60,000 nt of DNA from Mesostigma viride (Eukaryota; Streptophyta; Mesostigmatophyceae; Mesostigmatales; Mesostigmataceae). Of the stretch, positions 9,159-19,000 are shown one piece after another. Made by a program: the position numbers and the translations under genes. How positions within the stretch are numbered: the stretch's first letter is position 1; each line of letters begins with the position of its first letter. The DNA lies in assembly GCA_009746045.1 (NCBI GenBank), contig RPFO01001363.1, forward strand, positions 1-60,000, given 5' to 3'. The notes beneath the pieces are model-generated. The model had not been told where the DNA came from, did not search any database, and worked only from the letters and a program-made list of their open reading frames with translations.

Positions 9159-11049
9159 GCCCTGCTGCACCGCAAAATCAGCCCGCGTACGGCGGAGCAT
9201 GATGTCAGCCATGGCCCGAGTCAGCGCCACCGACAAGCGCTGACGCCAATATGACGTCCAGGTCCGCGCCGACCATGGGGCCTGCTGGCCCTCCAGGTCC
9301 AGCCGGTCCTCCCGGAGCCGGCAACACTCCTTGAAGAAGGCGGAGGTCAGGGGCCCCATGGCCCCAAACTCCTCCAGGACAAAGGGCACCACACGATGGT
9401 GCCCGACGTCGCCGTACGTAGGCCAGGAGCTTGGCCCGCTCCGCCCGGTCCGCCGTGTAACCTGCCGTGAGGGAGGCCCCAGCCACGTGGCTAAGAGCCA
9501 AGGGCCGCGCCACCGAAACGTCAATAAGCAGATGCCGGCCACCCCCCTCAAAGTCCAGCACCACGATGTCAGGCCGGTGGTTGGGGAATAGAAGGCAGCG
9601 CCATCCGCATCCTCGGACCGGATGTTCGCGTGGGGGAAAACCGACCGAATCATGGCGAGCACCGACCACCGTCAGGAGGACAGTGTGCAAATACAAATAC
9701 CAATTCTGATTCTGTTGGCCCCCCATGCAGGCAAGGTAGTGAGTCCCCGTGGGATCCAGCGGCTGCCCACAGCTACCACAAGGCCGCCCGGCCGGAACAA
9801 GAGGCTGCGGGGCAAATAGCTGGTGCCGGAGCGCCACCGAGTAGTGGCTGGGAGCCCGGAGCCAAGGTGAATGGGGGGGCCATGGGAAGAGCACGAAGGT
9901 ACGCCGAGCCCACACTCCGCAAGGAAAGCGAGAACAGCCACGCACGTCCCTGGGCGTTGAGGTCCGCGAAAAGAGCAATCCAATCAGCCGTGTGCAGAAT
10001 ACCCGCGTTAAGGTTTTCTGGTGTTTATCGATGACGCGAGCAGGGAATGCGGCGGGAGATTGAACGGAGGCGACCGAGGGAGTGCCGCGAGGGAGGTGGC
10101 GCTGTACCGCCTGAGCGGCACGGACGGGAGAACAGGCCTGCTGGATCTCAGCATGTAGGCCTCCTGGATGGCGGTGACGAAGGGCAAAGGGCTGCTGGGG
10201 TCCAGGAGGTCAGGCGCTGCCGTTGCCAAAAGGGGCACTGAGGAGCCGGCAGCTTTCCGCCCACGACTGAGCGACGGAGCCCAAAAATGCTGCTGGGGCC
10301 AGCCGGGCGGCACGAGTCAGACCACAGCCACCCATCCGTGCAGGCAGGGAGGCAATGCGAATAGCATGTGGCGGGAGGTCGGGGCCCGGGACCAGCTGCG
10401 CCAAGGCCGACTGGATGCGTTCGTCGTGGCCCTCGGCGGCCAGCCGGACCTGAGCCGGAAGAGCGCCCCGGAGCCAGTGAACGACGCGAGGGTGAGCGCA
10501 AAACCACAGAAGCAGACCCTTGGTCTGCGAATCATGAAGGCGCGCAATCAAGGGCAGTACCTCAGTGCGTGCCTCGAGGGCGGCCCGCAGAGCATCGATG
10601 ACAAACGCGGGGTCGCCAACCGGAACGCCGAGGACATCCAACCCATGGAGGCGCTCGTCCCGGCCCAAGAGCTGGGGCGGGAAGCCGGAGCAATCACCTT
10701 GGGGCGAGTACACCGCGCACTTGGCCAGGGTCAACTGGAGGTTGATGTCGGCCACCGCGGTCTGCAGTGCCAGCAGAGCCGCGGTGGTGTCCGGCACAGG
10801 GCCCAGAAGGTAGATATCATCCAAGTAGGCCTGAATAGCGACCGCCGGGTGGGCAGCATGGACCGCTTGGAGGCAACCCTGGAGGGGGGCGGCAAAGTAC
10901 AGGGGTCCCAGGGGGTCCCCTTGCTGGGTGCCCGTCCGCGACAGCAGGCCGCCGCGAGTGCCGTCCTCCATGATGTGAACCAGTTGGCCGGGCTGGCCGT
11001 AGCACACCGTCGGCTGTCCAAGCGTACAAGTCCTCGAAGGACTCCATGA
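9155..11049 (-). pseudogene. LINE-C: C-terminal half of a non-LTR reverse transcriptase, frameshifted
   Basis: The minus strand encodes palm motifs typical of non-LTR reverse transcriptases: QQGDPLGP at ~10903-10926 and the catalytic AYLDD at ~10816-10830. Downstream come thumb-like sequence, a C-x2-C-x9-H-x3-C cluster (~9727-9780), PDIVVLDFEGGGRHLLIDVS, and a basic C-terminus with YWRQRLSVALTRAMADIM ending at a TAG at 9155. At least two frameshifts separate the blocks. The N-terminal part, including the first catalytic aspartate, is absent because the sequence stops at the right inverted arm. The element is inactive. It is antisense to ORF1 copy A and was inserted into its 3' region. Confidence 0.85.
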
Positions 11050-11067
11050 CTGGAATATATATACCTA

Positions 11068-11215
11068 TATTAGGTTCCTCCCGTTAGGCGTTTCCATTGG
11101 TCTTATCGTAGTATAGAGCTTTGACATGGCTCTGTATATAGGTTTATAGCTGGGCGTTTGCTTTGGTTTGAGTGATTTCACTCTGCTGTAAGTAATTATA
11201 TTTTTAATATATATT
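11068..11215. repeat. Right arm of ~149-bp inverted repeat flanking LINE-C
   Basis: Mirror of 9010-9158. Its sequence is the 3' UTR of LINE-C repeated in the opposite direction, next to the 5'-truncated end of the reverse transcriptase. Confidence 0.92.
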
Positions 11216-12984
11216 GTCCCAATGTCCAGGAAAAGGCCTCAATTGAGGCCTTTTTTATATTGGGTGTTGCATGCAGCCAAACAACTTTTTTCCAAATATG
11301 AGCATAGGCCATGCATTATTATGATTGTTTTGGGGTTGCCAGCACTTAACATCAGTCATATAGCCCCAATACCTATTTAATTATGATTTGACAAAACAGG
11401 GTGTCGCTGCGGTGGCACCATAAACACAGCATGACCATAGATGCAAGCAGAAAAAAGGCGGTAGTACTCAGTTCCCTCTGCCTCTTAGGTGTCTTTTGGA
11501 CCTTTCGAGGTTTCCCCACAACACGGTAAGCATGGCATGACATGGCATGCTCCCCCAAGGGACGCCTCATACACAATTGCACGGCCGGGGCTGTCGCGCA
11601 GCACTGCAGGCAGCAACAGCCTGCCATGGGTATTGCACGTAACCATGAGGAATCCAAAGCCTCTATTACAAACACGCACAAGGATCATGCATTATAATGA
11701 TAGGTGTGACCTTCCAAGCGCTTAGCTTCACTCACTTAGCCCCAATATCTACGTTGTTACGGTATATTCTGACAGGGGTTTGCTGCCGCGGCAGCAGATG
11801 AACAGCACATGGCAAGATATACAAGCATAACTGGACACCATTTGCACTGTCTTCTAGACCTCTAGCTTGATTTTAAGCTTTGCAAGGGTTGCCTGAGACA
11901 TGGCCAGCATGGCAGGACCTGCCATGCTTCTTATGGAAAGCAAACACGTCTACACAGTGGGGGCCAGCCGCAGAGCACTGCACGAAGTAAGATAGCCTGC
12001 CTTAGTCACCTCGGCATTAGGCGCCGATAGGCAGCTAAAAACTGGCGATATCACAAGCAAATCGATGCCATTCCCTTTCTACCACCAGGACGCACTTACC
12101 TTTCACACCCCTCACACCCGGGATCACTAAGCACGCATATGCGTTGGCGCTGAACGTGGCTGCATCAGAAAAGCTGTTCAAGCTCGGCGTTTTCAAGTTG
12201 TCCGGAAGCGATGCAGCCCGCTAATCTGGCCGGACAGACGCTCCATGCGTCGTCCATTGACGTATGAAAGCGGCTGCAGCGGCCTCACCAGCGCTGTTCG
12301 CATACTTGCGCTCCCATATCTGGGGGCGCGCGCGCGTTTATTGTCCGCAACCCAGTTTTTCCTAGCTAAAAACACCCCTTCCTCTACCTATGGATTCACG
12401 ACAAAAGGCTCGAATATAACCAGCGCCCCTTTAGTCACGGCTGCCCCAACATCCCCCCCCGCCGTTCCGCTAGTCTCCTTCCCACCATATCGAAGCATCG
12501 TCCTGCTGGCAGGCGCACTATCAACGCCATCTACGCCCCATCTGAACTTCACTAACCTGGCATTCAGCACACAAATAACGACCCCACGAATTTATAAATC
12601 GGCTTTTGACACATTTAGCGGTCGGGCTAGCTTCAAGGATAATTTATCTGCCCAACGCGCTCCATACTGCTCGAAATGATGCACGAACGTGGCCATACGG
12701 TCCATTTTACTCGAGGCCTCCATGGTCGTGCATTCGTGAAAATTCCTCGTCCCGTTGCACGAAAGTGGCCAAAATAGGTACTTTTCCACCTCACGTATTT
12801 TTCAGTAACCGTCGACCCCTGTCGACCCCAACGGGTCAGGACGCTCAGCACATGTACCAGATTCGCGCCACTGGGGCCGGACGACCCATAGGACCGGTCC
12901 TTCCCGCCAAAATACCGTACTTTGTGAGATCTTGGTAAAAAAGGCCTCAATTGAGCCAAAAGGCCTCAATTGAGGCCTCTGGAC
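11216..12984. other. Unassigned inserted segment bounded by an 18-bp palindrome
   Basis: AGGCCTCAATTGAGGCCT occurs at 11234-11251, where flanking A and T extend the palindrome to 24 bp, and at 12961-12978, with a partial copy at 12942. The interior has a 144-codon plus-strand frame at 12245-12679 with no recognisable motif. Together with LINE-C this segment separates ORF1 copy A from its 3' UTR. It may be one end-marked element or two separate insertions. Confidence 0.5.
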
Positions 12985-13090
12985 AAATAGGTCCATATAC
13001 CAGTAGTGTAGATTAGTAAGGCTTAGCCTAGCATGTGGCCCCCGCGCATGTGCGCCCATAATGGCCCCCATGGATGATGCCTTCAACATT
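12985..13090 (+). repeat. Displaced 3' UTR of ORF1 copy A
   Basis: CCAGTAGTGTAGATTAGTAA and the following GGCTTAGCCTAGCATGTG match the 3' flank of ORF1 copy C (reverse strand, about 46398-46440). In copy C this directly follows the stop codon; here it lies about 3.98 kb from the copy A stop. Confidence 0.7.
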
Positions 13091-13350
13091 TAGCCATTAA
13101 AAAAATTAAATTAAATTATAACATGCCTCCGTGGGGAGGTCATGTAGCACATATTTCATGATGGATGGGGTGGAGGAAGCCGCGTGATCGAACTATCCTA
13201 ACTCTATCTAGAAAAGCCTAACTACACTACTCATCAAAACGCCTCCTCCGCTTGGGGGGAGGTGGCTTGCCCACAGGGTCGGGCGTGTGTGCCTTGACAA
13301 TCTTCTTCCACCGCTCCTTGTCCTGCATGGCAGTCCAAAGACGGGAGAGA
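13090..13350 (-). mobile_element. LINE-B 3' end with C-terminal coding tail
   Basis: The minus strand encodes LWTAMQDKERWKKIVKAHTP, then a Pro/Arg-rich end RRRRFDE-stop. A 3' UTR (TCGATCACGCGGCTTCCTCC) and an A/T-rich AATTTAATTT tail near 13100 follow. Closely related ends occur at 36425-36690, 36690-37090 and 44975-45150. The shared 3' end with variable 5' truncation suggests a retroelement. The protein family is not recognised. Confidence 0.65.
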
Positions 13351-13504
13351 GAGTGGATTTAGCCATGCTATGTCTATAATGGGACCCCCATGGATGTTGC
13401 ATTAAGAATTTAGCCATGCTATGCCATGCAGAGAGATGCTCTCTGTCGAGAAGCCATGCCCTAGCTCCTGTATAGCCATGATGATCTTCCCCCACATGAC
13501 ATAC

Positions 13505-13685
13505 TCCCCCTTAGCTGGGCATAAGTAAGTAAGTAAAGTAAGTACTTGCGTGTCATGCGCAAAGGCATGCCACGGAGTACTATGCTAATCTCATTAGAAA
13601 AATAATTACACAAAAGTTTAGACAAATATCGTCTGCATCATCCCCCAACCGTTAAGCACTAGATGGGGATGTAATCCTCATCCGA
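13505..13685 (-). mobile_element. LINE-A 3' UTR with (TTAC)n tail
   Basis: Read on the minus strand it holds TAATGAGATTAGCATAGTAC, then GTGGCATGCC and ACACGCAAGTACTTACTTTA, ending in a TTAC microsatellite at ~13526-13548. The same 3' end occurs at 52517-52645 and 54490-54620. Confidence 0.8.
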
Positions 13686-14060
13686 GCTGTCAGGACTCTA
13701 CTGTAATGGCAGACGAGGCGGTAGTGTAGCGGCTATCCTCAGGACCAATAACCTCCACCTGCGGACTTCTACCCTGGCTAGCAACGGGCCGCGGGCCCCG
13801 TGGGGAGAAAACAGGAGCATACCCCTCGGGGAGGTGCTTATCGCAGATGGCAGCCCATTTCTCCTTGTCAATCATGCGGGCGCGGAGTACGGATAGTCCC
13901 AGAAGCCCTGCATCTTCAAGCAGTTGTGTCACATAGGTCCGGGTCGCGCCGCGCCGGTGCCCGGCGCGCGCAAGTTTGCCAGTGGGTTGCGATGGGACAA
14001 GGGGACCCTGCCATAGGAGGAGGTGTCTACCTGGTTGGCCCGGAGGGGACACCCCTAAAG
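13670..14060 (-). pseudogene. LINE-A C-terminal coding fragment
   Basis: The minus strand encodes GRHLLLWQGPL, GATRTYVTQLLEDAGLLGLS, AAICDKHLPEGYAPVFSPRG and SRYTTASSAITVE, then after a frameshift DSSDEDYIPI-stop. The same C-terminus occurs on the plus strand at 52000-52075 and 54425-54465, and an upstream part at 53930-54160. It joins directly to the LINE-A 3' UTR. Confidence 0.75.
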
Positions 14061-14099
14061 GGCACTTTTCTGGAAACCATACCTATGCATGTGCTAAAA

Positions 14100-14290
14100 A
14101 TCCAATGATGATTGGGGACCATTAATATGATAAAAAAAAAAATTTCCAGCCACTTGGGGGGGGTACTAGCCCCCACAGGGCACCGGTAACGCGCTAAAAA
14201 TAGAAAAAGACGCTATTCTAGTCACATTTTTCCTAGGGCAGTGGGCAAACATATTGGGACCAAATCATATATTCCCATATAGTTCCCTGA
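14100..14290. other. Non-coding A/T-rich stretch
   Basis: Contains homopolymer A and G runs at 14131-14165 and no recognisable gene. Confidence 0.5.
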
Positions 14291-15060
14291 CTTTTGAGAA
14301 ATGCTACCTAATTTTGAGCACAAAATAATCATGTTTACACACATTGATGGATTTTCCCGCAAAAAGGGTACTTTTTTAATGAAAAAAAAAATTATCAAAT
14401 CATAAACACATGGAATAGGGCCAAATCATATATTCCCAAATACTAGAGGTTGGGGGACATGCAGCCCCAAATTTTCAGGTCATTCTGACAAGCGCAGCCC
14501 TATTTGATGGATATTCCTAGATTGCCACCTGTGACGAAGCTAAGAGAGGTTTTAGCTAGTATTTAACCACACTAACACCCCTTTATACATCTAAGCCTCA
14601 TGAAAACTGGCCAAACCACATACTACCATTCTCTGCACATATGGTACCTCCTATGTTCAAGGTTTGACGCCATTCTGACAAGAACTGCCCAAGTTACAAC
14701 CATTCCAAGACAGCCACCCATGTAGACGCTACAAGGAAATTAGAGTAACCATTTAGCCACACTAGCACCTCCTTCTTCATCAAAGACATCTGCAAACTGA
14801 CCAAAGCACACATAATCAACTCTTGCACGCTGACGGCAACGCATGCTCAATGTGGGGGGTCATTGCGACAAGAACTGCTCAAGTTGATGGGTTTCCTATA
14901 TGACCACATGACAAGGCGCCAAGGACCACTCAGTAAGTTAGTAACCCCACAGTGCCACTTAATATGCCATCCAACATGCACCAAAACCATGCAGAGTATG
15001 TTTACAAAGTACAAAGGGGTGGCCACGCACCTCATATGTCTTCATCATCCCTCCAGCATG
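14290..15060 (+). repeat. Diverged tandem repeat, 190-bp period
   Basis: The landmark CATTCTGACAAG (CATTGCGACAAG in the third) sits at 14481, 14671 and 14861, exactly 190 bp apart. ACCACACTAACACCCCTTTA recurs as GCCACACTAGCACCTCCTTC in the next unit. Copies are only moderately alike, so the array is old. A degenerate earlier copy may begin near 14290. Confidence 0.75.
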
Positions 15061-16189
15061 GCCAGCCTTGTAAATATGTGCATAGCCTTGACGGTGGTAG
15101 CCCTAACATGCCTAAGCGGCATTTCCTATGTTTCTCCCAGGTTAGAGTGTAAGGTTGATGCCAACCAAGCTAATCAACACAACAACACCTCCTAAACTGT
15201 CCTCCCCGGCATGGATGACAAACTGGGACTATGGAGGGCAAGGAACCAAGTAAGAACATGGTATATATAGCTTGCATGCAGTCATGCATGTCAACCATGG
15301 TTGGCTCAGCACATTGTAGTCTTGTCACATCATCATAACAAAGGAAAGCTCAAACAACCATTGGTGCCAGCTATCTACATGCAGTCACACAAATGCAATA
15401 TCTCCAACATCATCATCACTATAACACTTCCATCCCTGCACGATAAAATGCAAAGAAACCATTGGCGGCCCTTCACCGCATGAGCGCTGTGATGCCGCTG
15501 CGGCCTGTGAGGAGAGGGTGCGTCACTCTCAAACAACAAGAAGCGTCCATACGCACAACATCCTTGCCAGAACACGTTTTATGAAATGCCTTATACCTTC
15601 CCGAAGAGCTATAGGCTGCGACTGAAGCGGCCCTGATCACGACATCAACGAAAACAATCTAAAGCTGCCAGGTATTCGACAACACAACGGCAAGCGACGG
15701 CGAGCTAGCTGGCGGAAACTGCCCAAAAAGAACGCAAAAAACCTCGAACGATGAGCTCATAGAAGAAAGCACCGATAGCAGATAACGTTCGCGACAAATC
15801 TATACCTTGCCCTCGTAAATCCCTCGCCCAGGCGCGCAACAACAGCCGTTCTTCCATGGACAGGTCAGACACGCACTGCGCAGGTCTGAACAATTACTTA
15901 CCGATAATGGCCGAAAATCTGGCAAAAAGCACCAGCTCGGTTTAGAATTCGATGCAACCGATATTAATGCCTGCTTCAAGGTCAGAACAGCCCCCAAAAC
16001 CGCTATTTTACAGCCGCTATCATGAATTCTATTTCATTCCGCGCGACCAAAAAATTCAGATTACCCCCCATGCCGATGGCATAAAAAAACAACAGCGATA
16101 TTGTAAACCAGCTGATTTCCGCCACAAACTAACATCATAAACTCATCTCCTTTTAGATTCGAGTAAAATTTTTGCATTTCGCCTGCCCT
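15060..16189. other. No recognisable gene
   Basis: Short frames only. 15705-15997 on the minus strand is open but resembles nothing known. Confidence 0.5.
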
Positions 16190-16490
16190 AGTGTGGTAGT
16201 TTCGCCTGAACGCAGTCGCCATGGCCACTTCCGCAAGGGGTGCGCGCACCGTGCACGTGAAATTTGTGACCTTCGGCTCCGGCGCGAATTTTTTGGCGCC
16301 AAAAAATTCGGGGGTGTCCCGTCCCCTTAAGCCCCCCGGCAGGGCCCACATCGGTATTCACCTGGGCTGTGCGGGCAAGATGGCCGGCAAAGAGGAGGCG
16401 GCGGTGTCGGATGGTATAGCTGGGCATAGTGTGAAGATCATGAGGGTGCCGGTGCCCTTGAGGCACCTAGAGCAAGTGCTGCTTACATTC
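16190..16490 (-). pseudogene. LINE-A fragment, region after the reverse transcriptase
   Basis: The minus strand encodes TIRHRRLLFAGHLAR followed by QVNTDVGPAGGLKG. The RRLxxAGHLAR motif is typical of the region downstream of non-LTR reverse transcriptases. A frameshifted counterpart is at ~53855-53930 on the plus strand. Confidence 0.75.
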
Positions 16491-16591
16491 CACTCTTGCA
16501 GGAAGTAGCCTAGAATGTATAAAAACCATATGCCCCTTCTCAGGGATATGTGCTACATATTCTCCCAACGGAGTTATGTTACAATTCAATT
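16490..16591. repeat. R3 dispersed repeat fragment
   Basis: ATATGCCCCTTCTCAGGGAT followed by ATGTGCTACATATTCTCCCA is shared with 50920-50985 (same strand) and 48120-48185 (opposite strand). Confidence 0.75.
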
Positions 16592-17140
16592 CAATTCAAT
16601 GATTCCAAACGTCCAAGAACTGCGCACGGTGCAAAGGCAAAAATCCGGAGGACAGCACTTTCAAATGTGCGGCGGGAACCATAAGCCCGCGTATGCCAGA
16701 AAGCATCGGGTTGCTGCAGCGACGCGGCGATGTGGACAACGAATCCAGTGCAGAGCTCGGAACGCCCGCAAAGGAGATCTGGCATCACAGCTAGGGTTTA
16801 GATTCTGATCTGAGGGTTTAGATGTGCGGAGATACGACGCGATCGATCCAGCCCGGCTGTCCGCGACCTGTTTGTAGAGCTTGTGCCAAGGGGCAGCACC
16901 GAACAGATGTGGGTGACGTTGCAAAAAACACCGGACTTGACGGAGCATACTGCCTCGGTAATAGTCTTTGACCAACAAACGATGCAATTGAGTTCAACAA
17001 GAGTCGTGATGAAATCGACACGATAAACACAAAGACGGAAAAACGATGCAACTGACTAAGAGCAACACCATATTTTGCAGTGTGGGAAAGGAGATTGTGA
17101 ATATCGGGGTAGCGAATAAAAGGATTTAGCTGATATTTAG
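16592..17140 (+). repeat. R1 copy, distal (coding) part
   Basis: Parallel to 17560-18058 with about 90% identity by eye. It adds a short insertion near 16795-16820 containing two AGGGTTTAG words. It lacks the constant R1 end and lies in the same orientation as the next copy. Confidence 0.8.
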
Positions 17141-17187
17141 GATCCTTGCGCTTATCATAGACAGCCGTACGCCAGCCCTTCTTATTA

Positions 17188-18058
17188 TGGGTAATTATCA
17201 AAGAGACAACCAGCGCAGGCCAGAAATCGGGAGAATCCGGACCATGGTAGCTCGAGCCTGCCGTTATCTTTTCCGCGTTTTCGAGTCGTTCAGGATGATG
17301 AAGATGAATGGTGATGGAAATGTGTATCCTTGTGCATTGAAATTATGGCTGGCTTACGTGTGGAGCGACTAGATGACCTAGACGGTGGGGCCGGAAACAG
17401 CATGCTTGATCAGGGCGTGTGTTTCTAGCCTAACTGGCCGGGAGTGTCTAGTGGTGAGCACCATTGCTGCGATCGCTCTCCCACCATTTACGAGGAAATA
17501 CCCGCAAATGGAAAACCACTGAAAAGGTCTAGCTAGTCAGTCATCACGTTAGCCATGCCATGATTCCAAACGTCCAAGAACTGCACACGGTGCAAAGGCA
17601 AAAAGCCGGAGGACAGCACTTTCAAATGTGCGGCGGGAACCAAAAGCCCGCGGATGCCAGAAAACATCGTGTTGCGGCAGCGACGCGACGATGTGGACAA
17701 CGAATCCAGTGCCAAGCTCGGAACGGCCGCAAAGGAGATCTGGCATCACAGGGTTCAGATGTGCGGAGATACTATGCGATCCAGCCGGTCCACGACCTGT
17801 TTGTAGAGCGTGTGCCAAGGGGCAGCACCGAACAGATGTGGGTGACGTTGCAAAAAACATCGGACTTGACGGAGCATAATGGCTCGGTCATAGTCTTTGA
17901 CCAATAAACGCTGCAAGAGTTCAACAAGAGTCGTGATGAAATCAACACGATAAGAACAAAGACGGGAAAAACGATGTAACTGAGAAAGAACAACACCATA
18001 TTTTGCTGTGTGGGAAAGGAGACTGTGAATATCGGGGTAACGAATAAAATTATGTTTA
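17188..18058 (+). mobile_element. R1 copy, most complete in the window
   Basis: It begins at the constant end (ATCAAAGAGACAACC here, ATCAAGGAGACAACC elsewhere) and runs through CAGGCCAGAAATCGGGAGAA and the UTR-like block to a coding-like part. One frame (~17576-17755) gives NCTRCKGKKPEDSTFKC, a Cys-rich knuckle-like motif, then AKEIWHHR. Another (~17755-17905) gives FVERVPRGSTEQMWVTLQKT and, after an in-frame stop, EINTIRTKTGKTM. The same peptides recur in degraded copies at 16592-17140, 36240-36425 and 37105-37375, which supports a coding origin. The class of element is unknown. Confidence 0.6.
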
Positions 18059-18296
18059 TGATCGAGTGATGCATACCTTGACACACTCCTAGCTAGACAT
18101 GCCATTGATTAATTAATTAGACATGCCATGCTTGGGCAATGCTCATGCATGGTGGAAGGAATAGCCATGCCTGTTTGGCCTAGCTGGCCCGTACGGTAGC
18201 CTAACTGAAACCAGCCAGCCTAGGTAAGTTTATAATACCGCCTAGCACTGCATGCTTGCTTGCTCACGCCCTAGCTCACAGTAATGCAATATTCAT

Positions 18297-18405
18297 CATC
18301 CTGAACGACTCGAAAACGCGGACAAGATAATGGCAGGCTCGAGCTACCATGGTCCGGATTCTCCTGATTTCTGGCCTGCGCTGGTTGTCTCCTTGATTAT
18401 AATTA
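18297..18405 (-). repeat. R1 constant-end fragment
   Basis: The reverse complement carries ATCAAGGAGACAACCAGCGC, GGTAGCTCGAGCCTGCC and GAGTCGTTCAGGATGATGAA. It starts at the constant end and is truncated at the other. Confidence 0.85.
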
Positions 18406-18419
18406 ATGCAATGCTCACA

Positions 18420-18625
18420 CGGGTCCTATTGCACCCACAGTGGATGCCGGGTCGTTTGCAGTAGTGTCCGATTGCACCTGTGGCATGCCTGAGGCATGAG
18501 GGAAGGGGGGGTCTCTGCCCCCTTCCTGCTGTGCACAAGCTAGCCGTGTACAGGGATTAAAAGCACCTAGTGTTCCGTGACTCCCCAACGGGAGCACGTT
18601 AATTGATCAAATATAATGAATTAAT
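18420..18625. repeat. R3-like dispersed repeat
   Basis: GTGACTCCCCAACGGGAGCA matches the reverse complement of 35877-35900 (CTCCCGTTGGGGAGTCAC), both next to TTAATTAA-rich sequence. Its internal GCACCCA/GCACCTG words also occur near 48240 and 50830. Confidence 0.6.
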
Positions 18626-18744
18626 TAATCAATCTAACTGTTTCTAATTGCGTAGCAATAACCATTGTCTATGGGTCAGGGGCGTGATTGACACACTTCC
18701 GACAATGTAGGGTGAGCCGTGCCTTCCCTACCGGACTTGTTCTT

Positions 18745-19000
18745 GCCTCAACTACCTGATTGTATCAAGCAGCTTGTCCTGCATCTTTTTCCATTCAATA
18801 AGAGGCCGAGGGCCCCCATGTCTGCCTGTAGTTGATCCCGGAACGTTTGGGGCCCCGGTCGGCGTTTGGCGACTTTGGCTGGGCCGCCCCACCGTAGCAG
18901 GCGACGGCCAGGCTGATCGAGCAGACCGCAGCCCTGCGCTGGGGCCTCGAGGCGTGTCACCTGTTAATGGTGCGGGCCAGATGCCTTGCCAGTTGTAGTC
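18745..19000 (-). pseudogene. Possible LINE C-terminal fragment
   Basis: The minus strand encodes VAKRRPGPQTFRDQLQADMG, GALGLLLNGKRC and surrounding Arg-rich sequence. This resembles the region after the reverse transcriptase of APE-type LINEs and the LINE-A stretch YVTQLLEDAGLLGLS. It is short and degraded, so assignment is tentative. Confidence 0.4.

Noticed and set aside
16790-16825. Two AGGGTTTAG words resembling plant-type telomere repeat
   Set aside because: Only two separated copies inside an R1 copy; too few for an interstitial telomere array. The hexamer arrays at 84-1788 also do not match known telomere units.
17345-17440. tRNA-derived SINE origin of R1 (TGGCTTACGTG as box A, GTTTCGAGCC-like box B)
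   Set aside because: Box B is imperfect and varies between copies, the spacing is long, and no cloverleaf could be drawn.
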